From Muricoccus harenae (GTDB lineage Bacteria > Pseudomonadota > Alphaproteobacteria > Acetobacterales > Acetobacteraceae), in assembly GCF_009848505.1 (NCBI RefSeq), contig NZ_WWDL01000026.1:1-64000 (forward strand): a stretch of DNA of 64,000 nucleotides, written 5' to 3'. The number at the start of each line of letters is the position of its first letter. Position 1 is the first letter of the stretch. Shown one piece after another: positions 1 through 11,221 of the stretch. The notes below the pieces were generated by a model. The model saw only the letters and a list, made by a program, of their open reading frames with translations, ran no database searches and was not told the DNA's origin. The translations under genes were made by a program, and so were the position numbers.

Positions 1-1765
<1,765 letters not shown>

Positions 1766-1769
<4 letters not shown>

Positions 1770-2863
1770 CGCCCCGCTTCCTTTCGGCGCTCCAGCCATT
1801 CAACCAGCGTCGCGGCCTGGGCATCCCAATCGCTCAGCCGGGCCCCGGCCACCCGGGCGCCGGCGGACAGCGCCGCCCGGCGGGCGGGGTCGAGCATCGC
1901 CGCCATCGCCTCGGCCAGGGCCGGCGCGGAAACCTCCCTCGCCAGCAGCCCTGTCACCCCATGCTCCAACTGGGCGGAGAGGCCGCCCACAGGCGTCGCC
2001 ACCACCGGCACGCCCAGCGCGAGGGCGATCGGCAGGACACCGGACTGGCTGGCCTCCCGATAGGGCAGCACCACCGCGCCGGCGGAGGCGACGAGGGACG
2101 GCATCTCCGCATCGGCCACCCAGCGTGGCTCGACCGTCACACCCGGCAGGGCGGCAAGCCCAGGGGCACAGGATTCCGGATCACCCTCCCCCACCACGCG
2201 CAGGGTGGCACCAGGATGGCGGGCGCGCAGGGCGGCAAAGGCGTCCCGCAGCAGGTCCAATCCCTTGTAGGCGCGTAGCCGTCCGAAGAAGAGAAAATCG
2301 GCCACAGGCGACGCCGGGGAGGAGCCGACAGCCGGAATATGGGCGCCCAGCGGCAGGCGCAGGATGGGCAGGCCGGGCCGGCGCGCGGCCACCGCCGCCG
2401 CCACGGGCTCCGAGAAGACGACGGCCCCGGCGGCAGCGTTCAGCTCCTGCCGCAGGCGCCAGTCCCAGGCGAAGGCGGGGTCGCCCGGATGCGGCAGGGC
2501 GTCATGAACCATGCTGACGAAGGGGATCCCGGCACGCGGCAAGGCGCCGGCCACCAGTGGTGTCCAGACATGGTTCATCACCGAAACCACGGCATCAGCG
2601 CGCATGCCTAGCGCCTGCTCCACCAGGCGCCGCCGGAGGACCGGCAGGCGCGCCAGGCCGATCACGGCACCGGCAGCGCCGCCGAAAGTCTCCACAACAT
2701 CCAGCGGTACGTCGAGCGCACGGGTCTCGGGCAGCAGCTCGTTGCGGTCGGACAGGGAGAGGCCGAGCGTCACGCCCGGCCGGCCCACCAGCCCGCGCGC
2801 GAGGCAGAGGGCGAATTGGGCCCCGCCGCCGCGCCGCCCCCAATACCAGAGCAGAATCCGCAT
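1766..2863 (-). CDS. Glycosyltransferase, GT4 family
   Basis: GT-B glycosyltransferase of 365 residues. The N-terminus MRILLWYWGRRGGG is a typical GT4 first strand and glycine-rich acceptor loop. The middle has FFGRLRAYKGLDLL, the usual start of the nucleotide-sugar domain, and the C-terminal part has YREASQSGVLPIALALGVP in the place of the E-x7-E donor-binding motif. ATG 2863 is chosen because it sits exactly at the first conserved strand; ORF extension to 2989 adds 42 low-complexity residues. First visible gene of the leftward polysaccharide operon, divergent from the aminopeptidase. Confidence 0.85.
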
Positions 2864-3030
2864 GCCGGGGCGCGTATCACCCGCCATCGCCGTAGGAAAG
2901 CAGGCTTGGTCGGCCTTGGCGGGGCCCCGGCGCTGCCGCATAGGCAGGCAGCGCACCGACGGCATGGCGTTCCGCTCCGTCCCGGCCATGCACCGGATGG
3001 CCCGCTATCGGCATCTTGAACAAGAAGCCC

Positions 3031-3068
3031 TTCCGAAATGACCGGCAATGACATACAACTTTAAGTTG
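3031..3068 (+). promoter_or_regulatory. Possible promoter with inverted repeat before M17 aminopeptidase
   Basis: TTCCGA (3031-3036), a 17-nt spacer and TACAAC (3054-3059) resemble a sigma-70 promoter. Overlapping the -10 region is a perfect inverted repeat CAACTT-T-AAGTTG (3056-3068), AT-rich against the surrounding DNA. It ends 5 nt before the ATG at 3074, where no Shine-Dalgarno is visible, so the transcript could be nearly leaderless. The repeat could be an operator. The intergenic space 2864-3073 otherwise shows nothing clear. Confidence 0.35.
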
Positions 3069-3073
3069 CAAAG

Positions 3074-4465
3074 ATGCCTGATCCTGAGCTGACCTGGGCC
3101 CTCGCAGGGACCTCCGCGGCGACCCGCCCTGTCCACGCCACGACGCGGGATGCGCTGCCGGCGCTGCTCGAACGGCTGGATCCCGATGCGGCAGGCTATC
3201 TTCGGGATAGCGGCTTCCAAGCCGAGGCGGGGCAGATTGCCCTTCTTCCGGGCGCAGGCGGCGTCTCGGCGGCCGTGCTGGGTCTCGGCCGGGGCGACGG
3301 GCCGCCCTGGCCCTATGGCGCCCTGCCCTTCGGCCTTCCCGAAGGCACGGACTGGCGCCTCGGCGAAGGGTGCGACCCCGCGGCAGCCCTGCTGGGCTGG
3401 ATGCTCGGCGCCTATCGCTTCACGCGCCACAAGGCCTCGCGCCGGCAACCCGCCCGGCTGGTCCCGCCGGATGGCTGCCCCGACACACAGGTACTGGCGG
3501 AGGCAATCCTCAGGGCACGGGACCTGATCAACCTCCCTGCTGCCGATCTGGGCCCTGCCGAACTGGCGGATGCCGCGCGCGGCGTCGCCGAGCGTTGCGG
3601 CGCTGCGTTCGAAGAGATCTCGGGCGATGCCCTGACCCAAGGCTTCCCCGCCGTCGCGGCCGTTGGCTGCGGCAGCCACCGCGCGCCTCGCGTGGCGGTG
3701 CTCCGCTGGGAAGGTGCGGCTGAGGGGCCACTGATCGCCCTGCTCGGCAAGGGCGTGTGCTTCGACACGGGCGGGCTGGACCTGAAGTCGCCCGACGGCA
3801 TGAAGCGCATGAAGAAGGACATGGGCGGCGCGGCCATCATCCTCGGGCTGGCGGAGGCGCTGATGCGCCTGCAGGCCCCGATCCGCCTGCTGGTCGCGAT
3901 CGGCGCGGTGGAGAATGCCGTCTCCCCCACTGCGATGCGCCCGCTGGACGTGCTGCGCACCCGCGCGGGGCTGACGGTCGAGGTGGGCAACACGGATGCC
4001 GAGGGGCGGCTGGTGCTGGCCGACCTCCTGGCCTTCGCGGGCGAGCAGCGGCCGAGGGTCATGATCGATGCGGCGACCCTCACGGGCGCCGCCCGCGTCG
4101 CACTCGGTCCTGATCTGCCAGCGCTGTTCACGAATAGCGAAACGGTTGCCTCGGCTCTTTCCGCCGCGGGCGAGGCGTGCCACGACCCGCTCTGGCGACT
4201 GCCGTTGCACGAAGGTTACGCTTCGTGGCTCGACAGTTCGGCTGCCGACATCAACAACATCGGCAGCCGACCGATGGCTGGATCCGTCGTGGCCGCGCTC
4301 TTTCTTCGCCATTTCGTTCCGGATGGCATCGAATGGGCGCATCTCGACGTTTACGCCTGGAACGATTCGGCGAGACCGGGACGTCCAGAAGGTGGCGAGG
4401 CGATGGGCCTGCGGGCCCTTTACGCCGGACTGATGGCGCTGTTGCCCGTTTGGGCCGGCCCTTGA
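3074..4465 (+). CDS. Leucyl aminopeptidase family (M17) metallopeptidase
   Basis: Cytosolic di-metal exopeptidase that removes N-terminal residues from peptides; 463 residues. The C-terminal catalytic domain has GKGVCFDTGGLDLKS from about residue 225, which supplies the metal-binding Lys and Asp and the catalytic Lys, followed by the KDMGGAA segment. NTDAEGRL at 306-313 supplies Asp and Glu ligands and the active-site Arg. The N-terminal ~170 residues are a variable regulatory/hexamerisation domain, shorter than in E. coli PepA, so PepA versus PepB-like specificity is open. The start is the first ATG after a probable promoter. No operon partner is evident: marR follows after 112 nt containing a hairpin. 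Confidence 0.92.
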   Translation: MPDPELTWALAGTSAATRPVHATTRDALPALLERLDPDAAGYLRDSGFQAEAGQIALLPGAGGVSAAVLGLGRGDGPPWPYGALPFGLPEGTDWRLGEGCDPAAALLGWMLGAYRFTRHKASRRQPARLVPPDGCPDTQVLAEAILRARDLINLPAADLGPAELADAARGVAERCGAAFEEISGDALTQGFPAVAAVGCGSHRAPRVAVLRWEGAAEGPLIALLGKGVCFDTGGLDLKSPDGMKRMKKDMGGAAIILGLAEALMRLQAPIRLLVAIGAVENAVSPTAMRPLDVLRTRAGLTVEVGNTDAEGRLVLADLLAFAGEQRPRVMIDAATLTGAARVALGPDLPALFTNSETVASALSAAGEACHDPLWRLPLHEGYASWLDSSAADINNIGSRPMAGSVVAALFLRHFVPDGIEWAHLDVYAWNDSARPGRPEGGEAMGLRALYAGLMALLPVWAGP

Positions 4466-4535
4466 GCGGGTGATCCGCAAAGCCGGCTTGGGCCGCTCCC
4501 CAACGGGAGGCCGGCTCAACGGTTGATTCTGATAC

Positions 4536-4555
4536 GGCGCCCCCTGTGGGGCGCC
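4536..4555. other. Perfect 8-bp stem-loop in marR leader
   Basis: GGCGCCCC and GGGGCGCC pair around the tetraloop CTGT, immediately upstream of the marR Shine-Dalgarno AGAAGGA (4561-4567). There is no T-run, so it is more likely a leader hairpin or an operator for dimeric MarR autoregulation than an intrinsic terminator of the aminopeptidase gene. Its role is inferred from position only. Confidence 0.35.
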
Positions 4556-4577
4556 CCAAGAGAAGGAATGTTTCCCG

Positions 4578-4988
4578 ATGCCCGTGCAAGGCACACCGGA
4601 CCAGTTCGTCGGCATTCTCCGGGACACGGTGGTGGCGCTGGTTCGCCGCGATGGCCCCGACCTCTCAGCACGGCAGCTCGGCGTGTTCCTGACGGTCTAT
4701 CTGGGCGAGGGCCCGCATACGGTGCGCGGCCTGGCCGCCTCGCTCAATGTGTCCAAGCCCGCCATCACCCGCGCGCTGGACCGCCTGGGCGAGCTGGACT
4801 TCGCCCGCCGCAAGACCGACCCGCAGGACCGCCGCTCCGTGCTCGTCCAGCGCACCGTGAAGGGCGCCGCCCTGTTGCGCGAGATGCGCAGCATCATGGG
4901 TGAGGCCGCCGCCGCCGCCGAGGACACGACCGAGACCGTGGTCACGCAGCCGGCCAACAGCCAGATGCAGACCAAGCGCGCGAGCTGA
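4578..4988 (+). CDS. MarR-family winged-helix transcriptional regulator
   Basis: DNA-binding repressor or activator of 136 residues, the normal length for MarR. It has a helix-turn-helix region VRGLAASLNVSKPAITRALDR at about residues 48-68, followed by the wing LDFARRKTDPQDRRSVLVQ with the DxRS motif (DRRS) typical of MarR proteins. The C-terminal tail is polar and low in complexity. The start ATG 4578 is served by AGAAGGA 10 nt upstream; the ATG at 4568 is in another frame. The ligand is unknown. No efflux pump or enzyme that would normally be its target is adjacent, and the next gene converges on it. Confidence 0.88.
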   Translation: MPVQGTPDQFVGILRDTVVALVRRDGPDLSARQLGVFLTVYLGEGPHTVRGLAASLNVSKPAITRALDRLGELDFARRKTDPQDRRSVLVQRTVKGAALLREMRSIMGEAAAAAEDTTETVVTQPANSQMQTKRAS

Positions 4989-5089
4989 TCGCGCGCAAGC
5001 CCGAGCGCGTGTGGATGGCAGGACCGCCCCGATAGGCCGGCGCCTGCCGCTCACATGCGATCACTCCAAATGCCCTGGCCAATGCTCTG

Positions 5090-5106
5090 GCTCTTTGTTG
5101 AAGAGC
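5090..5106. other. Stem-loop in convergent gap
   Basis: GCTCTT and AAGAGC pair around TGTTG in the 160-nt space between the convergent marR and the leftward unknown membrane protein. The stem is only 6 bp and neither strand has a T-run, so terminator function is doubtful. Nothing else is recognisable in 4989-5148. Confidence 0.2.
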
Positions 5107-5148
5107 GGATTCACACTTCCGAGCGATCCCGCCCCACAGAGTTCTGCT

Positions 5149-5565
5149 CTAGCCCTCCGACAGGGCACGCACGAAGGCGCGCCAATCCTGCCGCTTCGCC
5201 GCAGCCCGCTCCGTTCCGTCCGGCATCTTCGCATACAGGCTGAGCACGCCCTTCGCCCACATGGCATCGAAGGTCGCCTCGCTCGACAAGGCGAAGGCAG
5301 CGCTGCGGTCGAAGACTTCGTCCCTCACCTTGGGCAGCACCTTCAGGATCCACCAGGCTGCGCCCACGACCAGGACCGCCAGGCCAACCCAGGTGTGGAT
5401 GTAAAGGGTGGCGAGCATGCTGGCGCCGAGCAGGATCACCGGCACCGTGATGTTCTCCCAGGTGCGGTAGACGGGCGAGCCCGGCGCATTCATCTGCCGG
5501 ATGTTGATGCCCAGCTTCACCTGCTCCTGGTCCAGCAGTTCCTTCAGGCGTTCAAGTTCGTTCAC
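5149..5565 (-). CDS. Unknown two-helix membrane protein, yej operon
   Basis: 138 residues, not recognised. The N-terminus is charged and helical ([19 protein letters not shown]). Two hydrophobic segments at about residues 38-58 and 60-78 are separated by only a couple of polar residues, so they would form a helical hairpin, followed by a ~60-residue soluble C-terminal part. It is the last gene of the yejABEF-like operon, and its ATG overlaps the TGA of the ATPase gene (ATGA, 5562-5565), so it should be co-translated with the transporter. It could be an accessory or stabilising membrane subunit, or an unrelated passenger. Confidence 0.7.
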   Translation of the reverse strand: MNELERLKELLDQEQVKLGINIRQMNAPGSPVYRTWENITVPVILLGASMLATLYIHTWVGLAVLVVGAAWWILKVLPKVRDEVFDRSAAFALSSEATFDAMWAKGVLSLYAKMPDGTERAAAKRQDWRAFVRALSEG

Positions 5566-7169
5566 GTCTCGACCCCAGCTCCGGCGCGCAGCTCGAAGGC
5601 CGCTTCCATAAGGGCGCGGGTGTAGGCCGCCCGGGGCGCGGCGACCACCTGTTCCGTCTCGCCCTCCTCGACCAGCTTGCCGTCCTTCATCACGACGATG
5701 CGGTGGGCCAGCGCCCGCACCACGCGCAGGTCATGCGAGATGAAGATGTAGGAGAGGCCCCGCCTCGCCTGCAGGTCGCGCAGCAGCTCCACCACCTGCG
5801 CCTGCACCGAGACGTCAAGTGCGCTAGTCGGCTCGTCCAGCACCACAAGCTCCGGCTCGAGCACCAGGGCGCGCGCGATGGCGATGCGCTGGCGCTGTCC
5901 GCCGGAGAATTCATGTGGGTAGCGGATGATGCAGCCGGGATCGAGCCCGACCTCCCGCAGCGCTCCGGCGACCCGCGTATCCCGTTCTGCACGGGAGAGG
6001 GAGGGTTCATGCACCGCCAGCCCTTCGCCCACGATCTCGCCCACGCTCATGCGTGGCGAGAGGCTGCCATAGGGATCCTGGAAAACGATCTGCATGCGCC
6101 GGCGCAGGGGCCGCAGCCCGGCGCGGGACAGGCCCTGGATGGGCTCGCCATCCAGCAACACCTCGCCCTGGGAGTGCGCCAGCTGCAGCAGGGCAAGGCC
6201 GAGGGTGGTCTTGCCGCTGCCGCTTTCCCCGACCACCCCGAGCGTCTCGCCCCGCCGCAAGGTCAGGTCGACGCCATCCACCGCCTTCACATGGGACACG
6301 ACCCGGCGCAGCAAGCCGCGGCGGATAGGAAAATGCACCATCATGTCGCGGGCACGGAGGATCTCCGGCGCGTCCTTTGGCAGCGGCGCCGCGCGCCCAT
6401 GCGGCTGGGTGTCCAGCAACATGCGCGTGTAGGGATGGGCAGGCCGGGCGAAGACCTCGGACACCAGGCCCTGCTCCACCGCCGCCCCATCCTTCATCAC
6501 CACCACCCGGTCTGCATGGCGGCGGACGATGGCCAGGTCATGGGTGATGAGGAGCATGGCCATGCCAAGCTCCCGCTTCAGCTGCGCCAGCAGGTCCAGC
6601 ACCTGCGCCTGGATGGTGACGTCCAGCGCCGTGGTCGGCTCGTCGGCGATCAGCAGGCGCGGGTCATTGGCGAGGGCCACGGCGATCATTACCCGCTGCC
6701 GCTGCCCGCCAGAGAGCTGGTGCGGATAGGCGTCCAGACGCTCCGCCGCAGCACCCAGCCCGGCTCTATGCAGCAGTTCAATCACCCGCCGCCGCAGGGC
6801 CGCGCCACGCATTGGCCGGTGCAGGGTGATGGCCTCGGAGACCTGCCGCCCGATCGTGTGCAGCGGGTTGAGCGAGGTCATGGGCTCCTGGAACACCATC
6901 CCCGCCACGCCGCCCCGCAGGCGCTGCAATTCGTCGGAGGAGGCGTTCAGCACGTCCACCCCGTCCAGCGTCACCTGCCCCGTGGGGTTCGAGCCGCCGG
7001 GGCCCAGGAGGCGGAGGCAGGACAGCGCCGTGACGCTCTTGCCGCTGCCGCTCTCGCCCACGAGGGCAAGCGTCTCGCCCGGCTTCAGCGAGAAGGAGAC
7101 GCCCTGCACCACCGGGTGCCCCCGGAAGGCGACACACAGGTCGCGCACATCAAGCAGCGGTCCGCTCAT
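5562..7169 (-). CDS. yejF: Peptide ABC transporter, dual ATPase (YejF-like)
   Basis: 535-residue cytoplasmic ATPase with two complete nucleotide-binding domains in one chain, as in E. coli YejF. NBD1 has Walker A GESGSGKS near residue 37, signature LSGGQRQR and Walker [16 protein letters not shown]2 has GESGSGKT near 315, signature FSGGQRQR and Walker [13 protein letters not shown]. It powers import of oligopeptides through YejB and YejE. The start ATG overlaps the yejE stop as ATGA, and its own stop overlaps the next ATG. All key residues are intact in both halves. Confidence 0.93.
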   Translation of the reverse strand: MSGPLLDVRDLCVAFRGHPVVQGVSFSLKPGETLALVGESGSGKSVTALSCLRLLGPGGSNPTGQVTLDGVDVLNASSDELQRLRGGVAGMVFQEPMTSLNPLHTIGRQVSEAITLHRPMRGAALRRRVIELLHRAGLGAAAERLDAYPHQLSGGQRQRVMIAVALANDPRLLIADEPTTALDVTIQAQVLDLLAQLKRELGMAMLLITHDLAIVRRHADRVVVMKDGAAVEQGLVSEVFARPAHPYTRMLLDTQPHGRAAPLPKDAPEILRARDMMVHFPIRRGLLRRVVSHVKAVDGVDLTLRRGETLGVVGESGSGKTTLGLALLQLAHSQGEVLLDGEPIQGLSRAGLRPLRRRMQIVFQDPYGSLSPRMSVGEIVGEGLAVHEPSLSRAERDTRVAGALREVGLDPGCIIRYPHEFSGGQRQRIAIARALVLEPELVVLDEPTSALDVSVQAQVVELLRDLQARRGLSYIFISHDLRVVRALAHRIVVMKDGKLVEEGETEQVVAAPRAAYTRALMEAAFELRAGAGVET

Positions 7170-8203
7170 CGCCCACCTCCCGGCTGCTTGCGCGGATCGA
7201 AGGCGTCACGCACCGCCTCGCCGATGAAGGCCAGCAGCGTCAGCATCCCGCCCAGCACGACAAAGGCGGTGATGCCAAGCCAGGGCGCCTGGAGATTGTT
7301 CTTCGCCTGAGAGACGAGCTCCCCGAGCGAGGGCGAGCCGGGCGGCAGGCCGAAGCCCAGGAAGTCCAGGCTCGCCAGCACGGTGACGGAGCCGGCCAGG
7401 ATGAAGGGCAGCATGGTCAGGGTTGCCACCATGGCGTTGGGCAGGATGTGGCGCGCCATCAGCCGCATGTCGGACACGCCCAGCGCCCGTGCGGCACGCA
7501 CATAGTCCAGGTTCCGGCCGCGCAGGAACTCCGCCCGCACCACGCCGGTCAGCGCCATCCAGGAGAACAGCAGCAGGAAGCCGAGAAGGGAGAAGAAGCT
7601 CGGCTCGATGACGCTGGCCAGGATGATGAGCAACAGGAGCTGCGGCATGCCCGACCAGATCTCGATCACCCGCTGGAAGATCAGGTCCACCCAGCCGCCG
7701 TAATAACCCTGCACCGCTCCGGCCGCGACGCCGATGACGGAGGAGATGATGGTCAGGGTAAAGCCGAACAGCACGGAAATGCGGAAGCCATGGATCACGC
7801 GGGCCAGCACGTCGCGCGCCTGGTCATCCGTGCCCAGCAGGTTCTTCATGGAAGGCGGCGAGGGCGCCGGGCGTCCAAGATCCCGCACGACGGTGCGGTG
7901 GCTGTAGCGGACCGGTGGCCAAATGGCCCAGCCGCGCTTCTCCACCTCCTCCACCAGCATTGGGTCGTGCCAATCGGCGGTGGTGGGGAAGCCGTCGCTC
8001 AATATGTCGCTCTCGGCGTATTCGATGACGACGGGGAAGAACCACTTGCCTTCCACCTGCGCCACGATCGGCCGGTCATTGGCGATTACCTCGGCAAAGA
8101 GGGTGACGAAAAACAGCAGGGCAAAGATCCACAGCGACCACCATCCCCGCCGATTGGCGTGGAAATTGGCAAAGCGGCGGCGGGTAAGTGGCGAGAGCGT
8201 CAA
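7166..8203 (-). CDS. yejE: Peptide ABC transporter permease (YejE-like), TTG start
   Basis: Inner-membrane permease of 345 residues, close to the E. coli YejE length. It has an N-terminal helix ([20 protein letters not shown]), a long periplasmic loop, then five helices carrying the BPD_transp_1 domain with the EAA loop around [19 protein letters not shown]. The open frame continues upstream to 8794, but that part is antisense-frame noise over yejB. The start is most likely TTG at 8203: it overlaps the yejB TGA as TTGA, and the protein then begins [14 protein letters not shown] like other YejE proteins. An ATG-only caller would misplace this start. Confidence 0.9.
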   Translation of the reverse strand: MTLSPLTRRRFANFHANRRGWWSLWIFALLFFVTLFAEVIANDRPIVAQVEGKWFFPVVIEYAESDILSDGFPTTADWHDPMLVEEVEKRGWAIWPPVRYSHRTVVRDLGRPAPSPPSMKNLLGTDDQARDVLARVIHGFRISVLFGFTLTIISSVIGVAAGAVQGYYGGWVDLIFQRVIEIWSGMPQLLLLIILASVIEPSFFSLLGFLLLFSWMALTGVVRAEFLRGRNLDYVRAARALGVSDMRLMARHILPNAMVATLTMLPFILAGSVTVLASLDFLGFGLPPGSPSLGELVSQAKNNLQAPWLGITAFVVLGGMLTLLAFIGEAVRDAFDPRKQPGGGR

Positions 8204-9309
8204 CGGCGTGCGCTGAAATCGATCCGCGGGTCTACCAGCGTGTAGCTGATATCGCCCACGATCTGCATGACGAGGCCAAGCAGCGTGAAGATGTAGAGGG
8301 TGGCGAACATCACCGGGTAGTCCCGCCGGATCGCCGCTTCGAAGCCGAGCAGCCCCAGCCCATCCAGGCTGAACACGATCTCCACCAGCAGCGCGCCGGT
8401 AAAGAGGATGCCGATGAAGGCGGCCGGAAATCCTGCGATGATCAGCAGCATCGCGTTGCGGAAGATGTGGCCATAAAGCACCCGTTTCTCCCCCGCTCCC
8501 TTGGCACGGGCGGTGAGCACGTATTGCTTGTTGATCTCGTCCATGAAGGCGTTCTTCGTCAGCATAGTCAGCCCGGCGAAGCCGCCGACGACCAGCGCGA
8601 TGGTGGGCAGCACCATGTGCCAGGCATAATCCGCCACGCGCTGCCACAGGGGCCAGTTCTCGCTGCCGCTGGTGGTCAGCCCGCGCAGCGGGAACCACTG
8701 CACGAAGGACCCGCCGGCGAAGAGCACCACCAGCAGGATGGCGAAGAGGAAGCCGGGAATTGCATAGCCCAGCAGCACCACGCCGGAGGTCCAAGCATCG
8801 AAGCGCGTCCCGTCCCGCACCGCCTTGCGGATGCCGAGTGGGATGGAGACGAGATAGATGATCAGCGTGGACCAGAGGCCGAGCGAGACGGAAACCGGCA
8901 TCTTCTCAAGGATCAGGTCCACCACCGGGCGATCCTGGAACAGGGACCGGCCGAAATCGAAGCGCAGATAGCTGGTGATCATCTCCCAGAAGCGCGTGGC
9001 CGCCGGCTTGTCGAAGCCGAAGGCCTTTTCGATCTCCGCCACCACCGCAGGATCCAGCCCGCGCGCGCCACGATAGGTGGAGCGCGGTCCCTCTCCGCTC
9101 GTCTGGTCCTGCGGACGGGGGGCACGGGTTTCGCCGCTGCCCTCGCCGGTCAGGCGGCCCAGGGTGGTGTTACCCTGCCCTCGCAGCTCCGCGATCATCT
9201 GCTCAACCGGCCCGCCTGGCGCGAATTGCGTGACGGCGAAGTTGATGAGGATGATGCCGAACAGCGTCGGCACCAGCAGCAGCAACCGGCGAAGGATATA
9301 GGAGCCCAA
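8200..9309 (-). CDS. yejB: Peptide ABC transporter permease (YejB-like)
   Basis: 369-residue inner-membrane permease. The N-terminus [19 protein letters not shown] is the classic first helix of DppB/YejB proteins, followed by a large periplasmic loop, specific to the Yej branch, that contains [13 protein letters not shown]. Later helices surround the EAA region near [18 protein letters not shown], and the C-terminus has the [16 protein letters not shown] motif. The start is TTG at 9309, 3 nt after the stop of the binding-protein gene; no ATG or GTG is better placed. It pairs with YejE to form the translocation pore. Confidence 0.92.
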   Translation of the reverse strand: MGSYILRRLLLLVPTLFGIILINFAVTQFAPGGPVEQMIAELRGQGNTTLGRLTGEGSGETRAPRPQDQTSGEGPRSTYRGARGLDPAVVAEIEKAFGFDKPAATRFWEMITSYLRFDFGRSLFQDRPVVDLILEKMPVSVSLGLWSTLIIYLVSIPLGIRKAVRDGTRFDAWTSGVVLLGYAIPGFLFAILLVVLFAGGSFVQWFPLRGLTTSGSENWPLWQRVADYAWHMVLPTIALVVGGFAGLTMLTKNAFMDEINKQYVLTARAKGAGEKRVLYGHIFRNAMLLIIAGFPAAFIGILFTGALLVEIVFSLDGLGLLGFEAAIRRDYPVMFATLYIFTLLGLVMQIVGDISYTLVDPRIDFSARR

Positions 9310-9312
9310 GGC

Positions 9313-11175
9313 CTAGCCCGCGCTCCGGGCTGCCGCGAGGGCGCGTTCCTTCGCCGGGTCGACCCACCAGCTGTCCAGTCCCAAGGCGCGCTTCGGGTTG
9401 CGCTCCGGCCGGCCGAACTTGTCCCACCAGGCGAGGCGGAAGGTGCGGCTGTGCCATTGCGGGATGGTGTGGAAGCCCCAGAGCAGCACGCGGTCCAGCG
9501 CCCGGCAGCTGGCCGTCAGCTCCTGGATGTCCTGCGCGTTGACGATCATCTCGACGATCTCGTCCACGACCGGATCCTTGATCCCGATCGTATTGCGGCT
9601 GCCGTTCTCATCCGCCTTGGCGCTGGTCCAGTAGTCCCGCTGCTCGTTGCCGGGGGAGGAGGACTGGCCGAAGACATCGACGGTCATGTCATAGTCGAAG
9701 CCATCCATCCGCACCTGGTACTGCGGCGGGTCCACCGTCCGGACGCGCGCCTCGATTCCCAGGCGCCGCAGGGACTGGATATAGGGCAGCGCCACGCGCT
9801 CGAAGGTCGGGCCGTTCAGCAGGATCTCAAACTCGAAGCGCTGTCCCTGGGCGTTGGTCAGGCGGCGGTCCCTCACGGTCCAGCCAGCCTCGCGCAGCAG
9901 CTCCAGGGCACGGCGGGCCTGCTCGCGGTTGTTGCCGCTCCCATCGTTGACGGGAAGCTTGAATTCGCGGGTCAGCACCTCGGGCGGCAGCCGGTCCTTG
10001 AAGCGCTCCAGGATCTCCTTCTCGCGCCCCTCCGGCAGGCCACGCGCGGCGAAGTCGGAATTGGAGAAGTAGGAGCTCGTCCGCGCATAGGAATTGTAGA
10101 AGAGGTTGGCGTTCATCCACTCGAAGTCGAAGACCAGCCCCAGCGCCTCCCGCACACGCCGGTCCTGGAAGAGAGGCCGGCGCTCGTTCATGATGAAGCC
10201 CTGCAAGCCGGTCGGCAGCTCGTGCCGGATCTCGTCGCGCTTCACCCAGCCGCGGCGCACGGCAGGGAAGTCGTAAGCCGTCGCCCAGTCACGCGCCACA
10301 TTCTCGGTGCGAAACTCGATCTGCCCGGCCTTGAAGGCCTCGAGCGAGACGGTTGCGTCGCGGAAATATTCGTATCGCATGACGTCGAAGTTGTTCGTGC
10401 CCTTCATGGTGGGCAGGTCGCGGCCCCAGTAATCCTCCACCCGGCGATAGAGGATTGAGCGCCCGGCCTCGAAGCGCTCGATCCTATAGGGGCCGGAACC
10501 CAGCGGCGGGTCCAGCAGCGGCCGGGCGAAGTCGCGCCCTTCCCACCAATGCTTCGGCAGCACGGCCAGCTGACCGAGAATCAGCGAAAGCTCGCGATTC
10601 TGGTCGGTCGAGAAGCGGAAAGTGACGCGGCGCGGGCTCTCCGCCACCACCTCGGATACGTCGGCCCAATAAGCCCGATAGAAGGGGCGGCCATGCTGGC
10701 GGAGCGTGTTGAAGGTCCAGACCACGTCATCCGCGGTGATGGGGCGGCCATCATGCCAGCGGGCACCCTCGCGCAGCTCGAAGGTCACGCCGCGACCATC
10801 GGCCGGCAGTTCGACCATACCGGCGAGATGGCCGTATTCGGCACTGGCCTCGTCCGCGCTCTCCTTCAGCAGTGTGTCGTAGAGTAGCCCGCTGCCGACG
10901 GCTGGGGTTCCGCGCAGGATATAGGCGTTGAAGCTGTCGAAGCTGCCGAGCGCGTAGAGGGTGATCTCCCCACCCTTCGGCGCATTCGGATTGACCCAGG
11001 GAAAATGCGTGAAGTCCGCCGGCAGCGCCGGCTCCCCCAGAAGGGAGAGGGCATGCACCCGGCGTGGGGCTGGCGTTGTGCCCTGGGCTGGCCCCTGGGC
11101 CGCCACTTGGGCGAGCGTGGGCAGGGCGGGCAATCCGGCGGCAAGGCCGGTGGCGAGAAGGGTGCGGCGGCGCAT
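9313..11175 (-). CDS. yejA: Extracellular peptide-binding protein (YejA-like, SBP family 5)
   Basis: 620-residue periplasmic solute-binding protein of the DppA/OppA/YejA family that delivers peptides to YejBEF. MRRRTLLATGLAAGLPALPTL is a signal peptide with an Arg-rich n-region (Sec, possibly Tat). The mature protein has GGEITLYALGSFDSFNAYI and the family's WNTYREAL-type repeats of long substrate lobes. Start ATG 11175 gives the signal peptide; the open frame further upstream to 11283 has no such feature. First gene of the five-gene yej operon; 46 nt separate it from the stop of hisN, so hisN transcripts may read into it. Confidence 0.9.
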   Translation of the reverse strand: MRRRTLLATGLAAGLPALPTLAQVAAQGPAQGTTPAPRRVHALSLLGEPALPADFTHFPWVNPNAPKGGEITLYALGSFDSFNAYILRGTPAVGSGLLYDTLLKESADEASAEYGHLAGMVELPADGRGVTFELREGARWHDGRPITADDVVWTFNTLRQHGRPFYRAYWADVSEVVAESPRRVTFRFSTDQNRELSLILGQLAVLPKHWWEGRDFARPLLDPPLGSGPYRIERFEAGRSILYRRVEDYWGRDLPTMKGTNNFDVMRYEYFRDATVSLEAFKAGQIEFRTENVARDWATAYDFPAVRRGWVKRDEIRHELPTGLQGFIMNERRPLFQDRRVREALGLVFDFEWMNANLFYNSYARTSSYFSNSDFAARGLPEGREKEILERFKDRLPPEVLTREFKLPVNDGSGNNREQARRALELLREAGWTVRDRRLTNAQGQRFEFEILLNGPTFERVALPYIQSLRRLGIEARVRTVDPPQYQVRMDGFDYDMTVDVFGQSSSPGNEQRDYWTSAKADENGSRNTIGIKDPVVDEIVEMIVNAQDIQELTASCRALDRVLLWGFHTIPQWHSRTFRLAWWDKFGRPERNPKRALGLDSWWVDPAKERALAAARSAG

Positions 11176-11221
11176 GGGATGGAGAGTGGGGCCTAAAGCC
11201 CCATCCCTCAACAGCCCGCCA

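Noticed and set aside
8188-10458. 756-residue plus-strand open frame over yejA/yejB
   Set aside because: Antisense of two clear ABC-transporter genes; no motifs, atypical composition.
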